Positions 52,271 to 60,809 are shown, numbered from the stretch's first letter. The stretch: DNA of 64,000 nt from Streptomyces sp. Alt3 (GCF_030719215.1 NZ_CP120983.1:6758001-6822000), one strand, 5' to 3'. Program-made: numbers and translations. The notes: a model not told the origin generated them from the letters alone.

Positions 52271-53437
52271 ATGCAAGTAAAGAAAGCAGCGCTGGAGCAG
52301 CACATTGCAGTGTTCGGCGAGAGCGGCAGCGGGAAGACCGTCATGCTCTCCTCCTTCTATGGAGCGACGCAGGAGCCTCAGTACCTGCAGAAGAGTCTGT
52401 TCCATGTCGTGGCGGACGAAATGGGACAGGGCACTCGGCTGCATCGAAACTACCTTGGCATGAGGGAGTCGGCGCGACTGCCCGCAACCAACCGTTTCTC
52501 CGCCACGTCCTATTCTTTCTCGGTCAGGCTGAAGGACGGGTCCGACGCCAAGGCCAATAAGGCCAGGCCTTTCGACGCCCTGCGCCTTGTCTGGCACGAT
52601 TACCCGGGTGAGTGGTTCGAGGAGGACGTGAGTGGGCCGGAGGAGGCCCAACGCAGAGTCGACACGTTCATGTCCTTGCTGGGCTCTGATGTCGCTCTCC
52701 TGCTGGTGGACGGTCAGCGGTTGCTGGACAACGCCGGACAGGAAGAGCGGTACCTGAAGTCGCTGCTGACCAATTTCCGTAACGGACTGCTGTCGATCAA
52801 GAGTGATCTACTGAAGGACGGCAAGCCTCTCGTTGAATTTCCGCGTATCTGGATCATGGCACTGTCAAAGTCCGATCTGCTGCCGAACCTGGACGTGTTC
52901 AATTTCAGGGATCTCCTCGTGGAGAAGGCCGGCGATGACATAGTCGAATTGCGTGGGGTGATCGCTGGGCTGGTGGAGGCCAGTGACGCGTTGTCCGTGG
53001 GTGAGGACTTCGTGCTGCTTTCGTCAGCGAAGTTCGGTGCAGAAAAGATTGAGGTGACCAAGCGCGTCGGCCTGGAGTTGATCCTCCCGCTGGCCGCCAT
53101 GCTTCCATTCGAGCGCCACGTCCGATGGGCCCAGTTGAAACAAATCCCTGTGAAGGTAGCGGAGAGTCTACTGGGCGGGGCGGGAGCTTTGGCCGCTGCG
53201 CTGGTCGGTAGCAAGGTCAAGCTGCCTGGTGCGGTAGGTCTTTTGCGGAACGTCGTCGGCCTCGTGCTCTCGAAGGAAGTCTTGAACGAGGCGGCCAAGG
53301 TGGCAGGGGATAAACTCAAAAACATCAACTCCGAAGCGATGGCCAAACAGAACTATCTTACCGCCACGTTGACCCGCTTCCGGATGGACCTGGACAGGGG
53401 AGAAGAGGAGCAGGTCTTTCTGAGGAGCGTCAAGTGA
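52271..53437 (+). CDS. P-loop GTPase of the TRAFAC/double-GTPase conflict-system type
   Basis: From the ATG at 52271 it has 388 residues. The P-loop is VFGESGSGKTVML (about 14-26). Switch II is LVWHDYPGEWFEED (DxxG at about 107-110), and SKSDL at about 199 takes the place of NKxD. The middle contains ALLLVDGQRLLDNAGQEERY and a long helical insertion. The C-terminal 100 residues (GAGALAAALVGSKVKLPGAV) are hydrophobic and helical and could contact a membrane. TRAFAC-clade GTPases like this have been catalogued in bacterial immunity-related operons, without known mechanism. Base composition is lower in GC than the flanking genes. It overlaps the next gene by 4 bp. Confidence 0.75.
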   Translation: MQVKKAALEQHIAVFGESGSGKTVMLSSFYGATQEPQYLQKSLFHVVADEMGQGTRLHRNYLGMRESARLPATNRFSATSYSFSVRLKDGSDAKANKARPFDALRLVWHDYPGEWFEEDVSGPEEAQRRVDTFMSLLGSDVALLLVDGQRLLDNAGQEERYLKSLLTNFRNGLLSIKSDLLKDGKPLVEFPRIWIMALSKSDLLPNLDVFNFRDLLVEKAGDDIVELRGVIAGLVEASDALSVGEDFVLLSSAKFGAEKIEVTKRVGLELILPLAAMLPFERHVRWAQLKQIPVKVAESLLGGAGALAAALVGSKVKLPGAVGLLRNVVGLVLSKEVLNEAAKVAGDKLKNINSEAMAKQNYLTATLTRFRMDLDRGEEEQVFLRSVK

Positions 53438-53784
53438 GCCTCATCTGGGCCACGCGTGGGCGGACCTGGGGTTTCCGGTTTCTCCGTGACGGGGGATTCG
53501 GGGATCCACTCCAGGTCTACGACGACGCCTTCTCGGATGTCGGGGACGAGCCGGAAGTCTGGTGGCGCGTCGCCGAGAAGGGGGCGCTGCGTTTCCCGGA
53601 TCCCTTGGGACGCAAGGACAGGGCCGGCAGAATCATCCCCCACGAGTTCGTTGTCCTCGGGCCCTTGGCCAATGAGGTGGACTCGGTCGAGTGTGCTCGT
53701 CAGCTGGTCTGGCCCCAGGTTGCCGACGTATTCAGCCGCATCTGGGAAATGCCCGAGCCGCCCCCGCCCGGCGAGGGACTTTAG
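53434..53784 (+). CDS. Small acidic protein coupled to the GTPase
   Basis: The 116-residue product starts at a GTG overlapping the GTPase stop. It is rich in Trp, Phe and acidic residues (SLIWATRGRTWGFRFLRDGG; DVGDEPEVWWRVAEK; HEFVVLGPLANEV) and has no membrane segment. I do not recognise it. Strict coupling to the GTPase gene indicates a stoichiometric partner, such as a regulator or adaptor. A terminator cannot be seen. Confidence 0.65.
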   Translation: MSLIWATRGRTWGFRFLRDGGFGDPLQVYDDAFSDVGDEPEVWWRVAEKGALRFPDPLGRKDRAGRIIPHEFVVLGPLANEVDSVECARQLVWPQVADVFSRIWEMPEPPPPGEGL

Positions 53785-53821
53785 CGACACAATTGCCGCT
53801 GCCGCCGGGCGGTGAGTCGCG

Positions 53822-53940
53822 TCACGCTCGCTGCCTGCGGGCGAGGCGGTAGACGCCGTAGGTGATGCCCAGAATGATGTCCACGGCTACCCAGAGAGCG
53901 ATGATGAGGCCTATTCCGATCGCGGTGCCGACGTCGCTTC
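53822..53940 (-). pseudogene. C-terminal remnant of a small membrane protein
   Basis: On the minus strand the frame ending at the stop 53822-53824 reads DVGTAIGIGLIIALWVAVDI, then ILGITYGVYRLARRQRA, a hydrophobic helix pair with a basic tail as in small conserved Streptomyces membrane proteins. Immediately before it is an in-frame TGA, and the sequence then runs into the IS5-like remnant. The N-terminus was therefore lost, probably when that element inserted. Confidence 0.5.
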
Positions 53941-53952
53941 ATTCTGACACGT

Positions 53953-54257
53953 GGTTAGAAGTCATCTCAATTGACTCGGTAGCCTGTTGTCCATGGTGGG
54001 GATTGTTGAGCGTCTGGTGCCGGAGGAGTTGTGGGAGCTGTTTCCGCGAGTGGTGCCGGAGGCGCCGTCGCGGCCTCAGGGTGGCGGTCGGCGCCGTCAC
54101 GGCCACCGTGAGGTGCTGGCCGCGATCGTGTTCGTGGCGACATCGGGATGCACGTGGCAGCAGGTTCCCTCCGCATCGCTCGGTCCGTCGGGGGCTACGG
54201 CTCACCGCCGGTTCACCGATTGGACGAAAGCATGAACTGTTTGAGGCCGACCAGGGG
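53953..54257 (+). mobile_element. IS5-family transposase fragment
   Basis: From the ATG at 53993 the frame reads MVGIVERLVPEELWELFPRV, then REVLAAIVFVATSGCTWQQV and GATAHRRFTDWTKA before a stop at 54235. This is the N-terminal third of an IS5-like (DUF4096) transposase; the catalytic part is gone. The left end resembles an IS terminus (ggttagaagtcatctc). The same 9 bases ggttagaag recur at 54256-54264, where the neighbouring operon's last gene ends, so a deletion between short repeats may have removed the rest. The 473 bases between 53785 and 54257 contain only this fragment and the membrane-protein remnant. Confidence 0.75.
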
Positions 54258-55595
54258 TTAGAAGGCTCGTAGCCTCTCGATGTGGTGTCGCTGCTGTTTG
54301 TCGTCCTGTTTTATGTGCACACTGACAAGCACTCTACGGCCGTCAGGCTTGTAGTAGATGCGGCCAAGTCGCTCGCTTCCCGCGATGCCCGTTGCCAATT
54401 TCGTCACCTCGAACCAGCCACTCATTCCATCAAGGTCCTTTCCAAAAAGGCGCCCAGAGTCGATCTCAGCTAGTGCTCTCATCGTGGACGCCGGCGAGTC
54501 GAGGTTGGCGATCACGTCGACTGCATCGAGAACGAACTCGAGGCGGCTGAACGCCTGAGGCAGGAATTCAATGACACCGCCTCGCCGAGGCCGTTGCGCG
54601 GTCGCGGCGCGAAGTCGCTCAGTCTCCAGCGCCTCAAGTTCCGACACCCTTCCAAGGAGTGCGTCTACCTGCGCCGCCAAGCCGCCAGCGCGTGCTCCGC
54701 TTTCTGTGACTTCCGATTCGGCCGCTCGCACACGCTCCAGCAGCAAGGAGTTCTCGGCAAGAGCTAGTTCTCGAAGCTCCTCGGCGTCAGCGAGGCTCCT
54801 TACCAGCTCCGCCGCGTCAGTCAGGCCTCCCAGGCCTTGTCGGAGCACGGAGAGTTGCTCGTGTAGATCTGCATGATGGCGTTCTGCAAGGGCAACGGAT
54901 TCTCGATATCGATGCTCGCTCGCTTCAACGTTCGCGAGATCGTGACGGAGCTGCGCGAGCTCACGTTCAGCTGCCTCGCCCTTCCGTGTCGCGACGTAAA
55001 GCTGGTTGAGCAGTTCCTCGATTCGCGCCTCTGCATCAGCGAGTCGAGCGGTAGTCGGATCCGTGACTGGCACCGTCGGCGCAAGAGACGACGGCGGCGC
55101 GATGACAGCCCCGACGAGCGCAAGTGCTTCGGCCTGGCTGCCCTTGAACCGAAGACGCGCGAACCAGTCGTAGAAATTGCCGTCGGCTGCTGGACGATGG
55201 CTTACGTCCCAGCGCTGGACGCTGAGATCTGCGCCCTCAAGTGCTGACACCAAACTGCTGGCGACGCGCTCTGGCGCGTTGAAGACGACGTAATGCCCGT
55301 ACTGATTGGTCTCGAGGTGCCACTCGACGTCGAAACCGCCGGCCTTCTCCAGCGGTTCATCGACAAGGGGAGCGTACGGAACCTCTGCTCCGGCGAACAG
55401 GAAACGATTGCAGTCCGCAAGTTCCCAGCTCGATCCGCCCAAGTCGATGAGATCGCCCTGCCGGAGTGGGTAGACGGCGCCCGCGTACGCGACGCCCGCA
55501 TATCCATCGGGGGTCAGACGAATCGGACGGCGGACTCCCGACTCGACTTCCGTTCCGTGGTCAAGGACTCGCACGAGTGCCTTGGCGCTCGCCAT
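54258..55595 (-). CDS. Coiled-coil protein with RelE/ParE-like C-terminal domain (Hsp70 operon, gene 4)
   Basis: The 445-residue protein (ATG at 55595, one base after the Hsp70 stop) has three parts. Residues 1-170 are a mixed domain I cannot assign (RLTPDGYAGVAYAGAVYPLR; DVEWHLETNQYGHYVVFNAP). About 182-335 is a long, charged coiled coil (ARIEELLNQLYVATRKGEAA and on). About 345-445 ends with DGMSGWFEVTKL, GRIYYKPDGRRVLVSVHIKQ and HHIERLRAF, the strand order and spacing of RelE/ParE-type toxins. Whether it is an active RNase or a structural relative is unknown. The stop codon TAA lies at the edge of the IS5 remnant; the conserved end appears complete. Confidence 0.65.
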   Translation of the reverse strand: MASAKALVRVLDHGTEVESGVRRPIRLTPDGYAGVAYAGAVYPLRQGDLIDLGGSSWELADCNRFLFAGAEVPYAPLVDEPLEKAGGFDVEWHLETNQYGHYVVFNAPERVASSLVSALEGADLSVQRWDVSHRPAADGNFYDWFARLRFKGSQAEALALVGAVIAPPSSLAPTVPVTDPTTARLADAEARIEELLNQLYVATRKGEAAERELAQLRHDLANVEASEHRYRESVALAERHHADLHEQLSVLRQGLGGLTDAAELVRSLADAEELRELALAENSLLLERVRAAESEVTESGARAGGLAAQVDALLGRVSELEALETERLRAATAQRPRRGGVIEFLPQAFSRLEFVLDAVDVIANLDSPASTMRALAEIDSGRLFGKDLDGMSGWFEVTKLATGIAGSERLGRIYYKPDGRRVLVSVHIKQDDKQQRHHIERLRAF

Positions 55596-55596
55596 G

Positions 55597-57372
55597 TCAC
55601 GCCGATCCGCATCGGCACTTCGGGTGCCCCCACTGGCGCTTGCAGACGGAGCACGGCTGGTAGTACAGGTGTTCCCGCACCTGGGCTTCTGTCGCTCCGT
55701 CGCGCACGTGCCGGGCGAATGCCCCTGAGTTGTGCCGATATAGCACGTCGCCGGGAATAGCCGCCTTGTCCGTGTACCTCGCCACATTCGCACGGACGAC
55801 CAGTCCTGCCTGTGGCACGACTATGGACTCCTCAGGTGCTTTTGGGTCTGCGGCACCACCTCCGGGCATAGCAGAAGCCGGGAGGCCAAGGCCGAACTCC
55901 AGGTCGTAGTACGACGCCTTGACTCGATCGTGCTTCTGGCTCGATGACGCCTCGACCGACAACACCAAGTCGTCGTCGAGAAGAACCTTCAGTTCGAGGC
56001 GCTCATGAAGTGGCGGCGCGGCCTCATCGACGCCGATTGTGATCATTCCCAGCGACGTTCGACGCTCGCTCGCCTGCGGATGCGATGACAAGGCGGTCGG
56101 AGTGGCGATCGGGAATTTAGCCTTCCCGTCCGTCGGATCCGCGCAGTACAGGTGGAGAGTTTCGTGCTTGGCCTCTCCACCGAGAGGCATTTCTGTGCCC
56201 GCGGCGAGGAGCGGCATCAAAGACCCACGGGCGAGCTCGAGCTCGACGGGCTTTGCCAGTCGGAGCCTCTGCTGGTCATGTGCAATCCACGCAGCCCCTT
56301 GTGAGATCAATGTGGCACTGTTCGTCGGCACCTCAACTCGGTCCGGACCAAACAACTCGTACAGCCGGCTTCGAATCGCGGGCATGGCCGCCATCCCGCC
56401 GACCACGACGACTAGCGAGACCTGGCCGGGTGCCATCGACAAGCTGCCGAGCAGCGACTCGATCTCATCAATACCTGCCGTCACGAGTGGCCGTGTGATC
56501 TCTTCCAGCTCCTGACGTGTGAGCTGGTACTGCAACGTGGCCCCTGATTGGAAATAACTTGGCCGGTAGAATGTCACATCAACGCGGTCCGCCGATAGCT
56601 CGATCTTGTTCCGTTCCGCGTCCTGGAGGAGCCGGAGTTCAGCCTCAGGGATCGCAAGGTCACGGTCAGTGGCACTGCCGCGAGCCCGAACGCGCTTTAC
56701 GACCTCGTCGCGAATCACCCTGTCGAACTCGTCGCCGCCGACCTGGGCCGAGCCACCGTTGCGAAGTTGTCTCACCTGTTCTTCGTCGACCCGGCAGAGA
56801 GTCAGGTCCAGCGTTCCGCCGCCCCAGTCGACAACCAGAACGTTTCGTCGTGCAAGCCGCCGCGCCATCTCCTCTGGGTCGTTTGCTCCCCGGATGAACC
56901 CATACAAGGCGGCTAGCGGCTCGTGGACGAACTGGGCTACACGCATCCCGGCCCCGGCGAACGCCTCTCGCAGGGCCGCGCGTCGGTGCCCATTCATGGT
57001 CACGGGGATCGTGACCACAGCGCTGTCGAGGCTGCCAAGCACCTTCCGCTGCGGACTGCGCAGGGACTCCGATCGGACGTGCCGCACGACGTCCGCAACG
57101 ATGTCCACCGGGCTCCGGTCGACGCCTCCGACGGCGATTACTTCCTCGCCGAGGAGAAATTTTGGCGATTTCACCGTGTTGCCGTGCACCCCGATGCCCG
57201 CCGCACCCAACGCGTCCTTGGCTTCGCGGCCGACGACTACCTGCTCGCCTTCGTACCGGACGATCGAGGGATGTGGTCGGCCAGTCTCGACGTCCATCAC
57301 GTCGATCACGCGGTCACCAACTACTACCGAAACCAGACTGTTGGTCGTTCCGAAGTCGAACCCGACGATCAT
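55597..57372 (-). CDS. Hsp70/DnaK-like ATPase with C-terminal zinc ribbon (Hsp70 operon, gene 3)
   Basis: The 591-residue protein has an Hsp70-type actin-fold ATPase: phosphate 1 IVGFDFGTTNSLVSVV (2-17), VTIPVTMNGHRRAALREAF, EPLAALYGFIRG, phosphate 2 VLVVDWGGGTLDLTLC, and the adenosine motif SLVVVVGGMAAMPAIRSRL. The substrate-binding half (about 385-540) is short and divergent. It ends with a CSVCKRQWGHPKCRCGS zinc-ribbon-like tail absent from housekeeping DnaK. No DnaJ or GrpE gene accompanies it. It is the centre of a four-gene operon with coupled starts (ATGA overlap with the upstream gene). The likely role is an ATP-driven switch in a conflict system. Confidence 0.88.
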   Translation of the reverse strand: MIVGFDFGTTNSLVSVVVGDRVIDVMDVETGRPHPSIVRYEGEQVVVGREAKDALGAAGIGVHGNTVKSPKFLLGEEVIAVGGVDRSPVDIVADVVRHVRSESLRSPQRKVLGSLDSAVVTIPVTMNGHRRAALREAFAGAGMRVAQFVHEPLAALYGFIRGANDPEEMARRLARRNVLVVDWGGGTLDLTLCRVDEEQVRQLRNGGSAQVGGDEFDRVIRDEVVKRVRARGSATDRDLAIPEAELRLLQDAERNKIELSADRVDVTFYRPSYFQSGATLQYQLTRQELEEITRPLVTAGIDEIESLLGSLSMAPGQVSLVVVVGGMAAMPAIRSRLYELFGPDRVEVPTNSATLISQGAAWIAHDQQRLRLAKPVELELARGSLMPLLAAGTEMPLGGEAKHETLHLYCADPTDGKAKFPIATPTALSSHPQASERRTSLGMITIGVDEAAPPLHERLELKVLLDDDLVLSVEASSSQKHDRVKASYYDLEFGLGLPASAMPGGGAADPKAPEESIVVPQAGLVVRANVARYTDKAAIPGDVLYRHNSGAFARHVRDGATEAQVREHLYYQPCSVCKRQWGHPKCRCGSA

Positions 57373-58595
57373 GCGAAGCCTCCGGACGCGTTCTTCAGCT
57401 GCTCGACCTCACGGGTGAGGGCAAGCAGGGAACGGTCGAGGAACTCCTCCGCGACGTTGGGCGCACCGTTCCGGAGTGCGTGCAGGCCATCGGTAAGCAG
57501 ATCGATCTCACCCCCGAGACGCCGGATGATGCGCGTTCGCAGCGTTTCGTAGTCGTCCGTCATGTGGCTCTTGTCGACCACTCTGTTATCGCGCTCAGCC
57601 GCGAGCTCCTTTTGTAGTCGCACCACGTCGGCAGAGAACGCGTCGGCGCGAGCCATCGCAGATTGCTCGCGCTCCTCGACGGCCGAAAGCTCACTGCGGA
57701 GCCGAGTCTCGCGATTCCGAGCAGCGCCAGCCTCATGCTCGAGTTGTGTGACCTGATACTCCAAGCGGGCGAGCCGGGCCAGGTAGTTCTCGCCGACGAT
57801 CCCGAGCACGTCGAGATCGCGGCTTGCCACAACCTCGCTGGCGGCTCGCTCTAGCCCTGTTACCTCCGGGGCCTCGTACCTCCAGACAGAGCCGTACGAC
57901 GCATCGAGGAACTGATCCAGGGTCCACTCACGCTGGAGCACGCGGAGGAGGCCGTAGCACGCGATCGCATTCTTGACGAGGCGCTCACTGTCAGCGGTCT
58001 TGAACTGCTCCGGGGACAGCCCAAGATCGTCGGCGCAGACCTGCCGGGCCATGCTGCGAAGGTGTTCGGTCGAGAGCTGCGGACCCCTACGGGGATCGAC
58101 CAGCTGGTTCACCCAGACCCGGAACACCGGGCTGTGGCCCAGTGCGACTACCGCGAGGTCAAAGAGCCGGTTCAACGCCGGTGCGAGGTCACCATTCTCG
58201 GCGCGTTTGAGCGGGATCCCCTGGCGCGCCACATACTGAAGCAGCTTGAACGGGGCCGACAACGTTGGGTCCGTCGGCGCGAGATCCGCGACCAGCGCAC
58301 TCTCTGATGCGATGCCCTCGTCGGTGATCGCCAGCTTCTTGAGGGTCTCCTTTGGGAGGTCAAGCAGTCGAGCGTTCGACTTGTAGGCGAACGTCAGCAG
58401 GTCGCCGATCGAGGTAATGACCGGCTTTGTCTTCGTCTTGGATGTGGCCCGATGCGAGCCCTCTTCCACAACGGATGCCGTCGGCGCATTGTCAGTAGGT
58501 GCGGCCGAGGCCGTGCCGTCGCCGGTAGCGGTTGCCGGCGCGGGGGCGCTCGGCCCCGACTCCGCGCCGGGCTCTGGAATGGTCTCGTTGCTCAA
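57369..58595 (-). CDS. Coiled-coil protein, possible Hsp70 co-factor (Hsp70 operon, gene 2)
   Basis: The 408-residue protein has a disordered Ala/Pro/Thr-rich N-terminus (1-60). A globular helical domain follows at about 60-260 (SIGDLLTFAYKSNARLLDLP; GLLRVLQREWTLDQFLDASY). A coiled coil lies at about 275-345 (ARLEYQVTQLEHEAGAARNR and ELSAVEEREQSAMARADAFS), with a short C-terminal helical region (RIIRRLGGEIDLLTDGLHAL). A long coiled coil followed by a small helical domain recalls GrpE, so a nucleotide-exchange or scaffold role for the Hsp70 is possible, but this is inference. It overlaps both neighbours by 4 bp. Confidence 0.7.
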   Translation of the reverse strand: MSNETIPEPGAESGPSAPAPATATGDGTASAAPTDNAPTASVVEEGSHRATSKTKTKPVITSIGDLLTFAYKSNARLLDLPKETLKKLAITDEGIASESALVADLAPTDPTLSAPFKLLQYVARQGIPLKRAENGDLAPALNRLFDLAVVALGHSPVFRVWVNQLVDPRRGPQLSTEHLRSMARQVCADDLGLSPEQFKTADSERLVKNAIACYGLLRVLQREWTLDQFLDASYGSVWRYEAPEVTGLERAASEVVASRDLDVLGIVGENYLARLARLEYQVTQLEHEAGAARNRETRLRSELSAVEEREQSAMARADAFSADVVRLQKELAAERDNRVVDKSHMTDDYETLRTRIIRRLGGEIDLLTDGLHALRNGAPNVAEEFLDRSLLALTREVEQLKNASGGFA

Positions 58596-59695
58596 CGTCC
58601 TACCTCTTGCAGTCGGGTCCGAAATCCTGCGTACCAGGCGCCGGTCTCATTAGAGTGCCTGAGCGCCTCGCCCTGTCGTGATGCGCCCTCGGTGTCTCCC
58701 GCAGCGAGCAGCGCCTCAGCGGCGATGAGCCGGACCTTGAACTGGTCCTGGGGCCGGAGCTCGCCCAGCAAGGGCAACAGTTGGGTAACCACGGGTGACT
58801 GGGTCCCGTCCAAAGCCGTTGCACCGACGTCCAGGAGGTCCTCGGTAACGGAGTCACTCAACGCCTGATCGAGGCTTCCGTGCGACCGGTCGGCCAGACT
58901 TGTCGTGACGAAGTCGCCGCCTGCGAGGAGGGATCGGAACCGCGCCGCAACATCGGAGACGCGGTGGCTGTTGGTCTTGCGCACGGCGAGTTCGAACTGG
59001 TTGTAGTGCAACGCGACCAAACCGCAGATCGCCTCCGCCGCGGACCGGTCAAAGGTCGACAGCAGAGAGACAGCACCGTTGTACCGCTGCTCGTACAGCG
59101 GCGCACCCGACGCATCTACCCGGCCGGGGTCCTCGACCGCCTCCCGCGCAAGCACGCCGTACAGGTATGCCGCCAGACCTTCGCGGTAACGGCGGGCCGT
59201 CACCCCGCGGCCGGCACGCATGATGAAGGTGTCGATTGCGTTGCGACTCAACTCGCGACTGGAGATGAGCTTCTCCAAGGCCTGGTCGACGAGGCAGAGG
59301 TCCTCTTCCTCTGCAAGGCAGAAATCGAACTCGAACGTTCGCTCCAGCGGGCCATTGAAAACTGCCACTGTCTGGACGCCAACCTTCACCGAGGCAAGGT
59401 AGCCGGCGGCCTCAGATGTCGAGGTCTCGCGGCCGTTGACGGTGATGGATTCGACATCCGAAGTCACCCAATCGGCGAAGCCACTGGAGCTCGTGACCAT
59501 CAAGCGCGTGCGCCCGCACTCTCGTCCCCTGAAGAGGAGGGTAGGCCGCTTAGTCGCATGACCGTCGAAGTGGTGCGCTCGGCGGGCGCGCTCGGACGAG
59601 AAGACGAGTCCACACTCAGTGCAGGGAAAATCAGGGGGCTTTGGCGGGGCTGGCAGTCCGACCGACTCGAATCCGGTTGGCTCATGGAACTCCAT
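58592..59695 (-). CDS. C2H2 zinc-finger-containing protein (Hsp70 operon, gene 1)
   Basis: I use the ATG at 59695 (367 residues); a GTG at 59728 would add 11. Residues about 20-41 form a classical C2H2 finger, PCTECGLVFSSERARRAHHF then DGH (C-x2-C-x12-H-x4-H), which is rare in bacteria. A beta-rich domain (about 50-125: SGFADWVTSDVESITVNGRE; KVGVQTVAVFNG) and a long alpha-helical part (about 150-365) follow, with LLPLLGELRPQDQFKVRLIA and AAEALLAAGDTEGASR as TPR-like repeats. I do not recognise the family. As the first gene it may be the sensor that recognises nucleic acid or a phage protein. Confidence 0.65.
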   Translation of the reverse strand: MEFHEPTGFESVGLPAPPKPPDFPCTECGLVFSSERARRAHHFDGHATKRPTLLFRGRECGRTRLMVTSSSGFADWVTSDVESITVNGRETSTSEAAGYLASVKVGVQTVAVFNGPLERTFEFDFCLAEEEDLCLVDQALEKLISSRELSRNAIDTFIMRAGRGVTARRYREGLAAYLYGVLAREAVEDPGRVDASGAPLYEQRYNGAVSLLSTFDRSAAEAICGLVALHYNQFELAVRKTNSHRVSDVAARFRSLLAGGDFVTTSLADRSHGSLDQALSDSVTEDLLDVGATALDGTQSPVVTQLLPLLGELRPQDQFKVRLIAAEALLAAGDTEGASRQGEALRHSNETGAWYAGFRTRLQEVGR

Positions 59696-59819
59696 GTAGC
59701 CGGTGTGCCAGAACCCCACGAACCCCACCTGTCGCTGCCTGATCCGCGTCCCCTACGCCTTAGGAAGGCTAGTCGGAGCGCAGGGACTTTGCGAGGTAAA
59801 AGGCTCTGTTCGTAGCGGG

Positions 59820-60809
59820 TCACGCCCCGTTCTCTCCGTGGAGGATCGCTGCCCTGGCCGCCCAGGCCAGGATGCTCTGTCCCCGCATGGACAGTCCGAG
59901 GCGGTTCCAGTGGAAGATCACGTGGTAGCTGAGCACCTGCCGTAGCCCGCGGTCGAGGGTTCCGTCCTGGACGGCGTGGCCGAGCGCCTTCCCCGCGTCG
60001 CGGAAGGCGGTGGCCCACTCGTCGACGGGCTCCAGCAGTCCGCCGGGGCGCAGCAGGGCGTTGGTGTCGGCGAAGAGCAGGGGCCGGATCTCCCGGGCGC
60101 GGGCGTCGAGGCTGGTGGTCGGGACGTCGTTGATGGCCGAGCGGTGTTCTTCCGTGATGACGCGGTGCCAGACATCCCCTTGCTCGTACCACTCCAGTTT
60201 GGCCGCGCGCATCATGAGTGTGCAGAGGAGGACGGACAACTCGCGTGATCCCACGGCCAGATCGCCGCGCTGCCGAAGCCGCTGTGCCTCGCGGCTGTCG
60301 GTGATGAAGAGGGCGTGCGCGGCTGTCATGCCGGCTGCCCCTCCGAATGCCGCGGTCTCCGGTTCGTAGATGCCGGGCCACCATCGTTGGAGCTGCCCGT
60401 CGGTGACGAGGCGGTCAAAGTCGTTGCCGACGGTCAACTTGGCCCCGATTGTGGGCCGTACGCGCAGACGCAGGCGCCAGCAGGGGTGCTTGCGTGTGTA
60501 CCACCAGCCGTTGATGGCGCCGGCGGCTTCAGCGACTCGTAGGACAGGTAGCACGTGTGTGGTGAAGGTGGTGCCGGCGTTCGCCCAGTCGGTGAAGTGG
60601 AGGTATGCGTGCCACCAGTCGGTGGTGGCGGAGCGACGGTCAAGGGCCTCCCGGCCGGCCTGGTCGTAAACCTTGACGGCGCTGGACAGGGCCACGGTGT
60701 CCATCCCGTACCGGTGCGCGGCGTCGGCGATCGGTAGTCCGGTGAGGACGGCGAGGACCGCGTTCTGAATCGGGCTCGGCTCCGTCTGGGTCAGTTGATC
60801 AGGAGACAT
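59820..60809 (-). CDS. SpaB_C-type (TIGR03891) thiopeptide/lanthipeptide biosynthesis protein
   Basis: The 329-residue protein (ATG at 60809) begins with a short helical domain and then shows the TIGR03891/SpaB_C pattern: TTDWWHAYLHFTDWANAGTT, INGWWYTRKHPCWRLRLRVR, LQRWWPGIYEPETAAFGGAA, GMTAAHALFITDSREAQRL and NRLGLSMRGQSILAWAAR. In class I lanthipeptide dehydratases this is the C-terminal elimination domain. As a separate protein it occurs in thiopeptide and split-LanB systems, where it performs glutamate elimination or cycloaddition. Its start lies inside the end of the LanC gene (19-bp overlap). It works with the LanB encoded upstream. Confidence 0.88.
   Translation of the reverse strand: MSPDQLTQTEPSPIQNAVLAVLTGLPIADAAHRYGMDTVALSSAVKVYDQAGREALDRRSATTDWWHAYLHFTDWANAGTTFTTHVLPVLRVAEAAGAINGWWYTRKHPCWRLRLRVRPTIGAKLTVGNDFDRLVTDGQLQRWWPGIYEPETAAFGGAAGMTAAHALFITDSREAQRLRQRGDLAVGSRELSVLLCTLMMRAAKLEWYEQGDVWHRVITEEHRSAINDVPTTSLDARAREIRPLLFADTNALLRPGGLLEPVDEWATAFRDAGKALGHAVQDGTLDRGLRQVLSYHVIFHWNRLGLSMRGQSILAWAARAAILHGENGA

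Noticed and set aside
59696..60809. Lanthipeptide precursor gene between LanC and the Hsp70 operon
   Set aside because: The space between the SpaB_C gene and the Hsp70 operon is only about 125 bases and has no short frame with a Ser/Thr/Cys-rich core.
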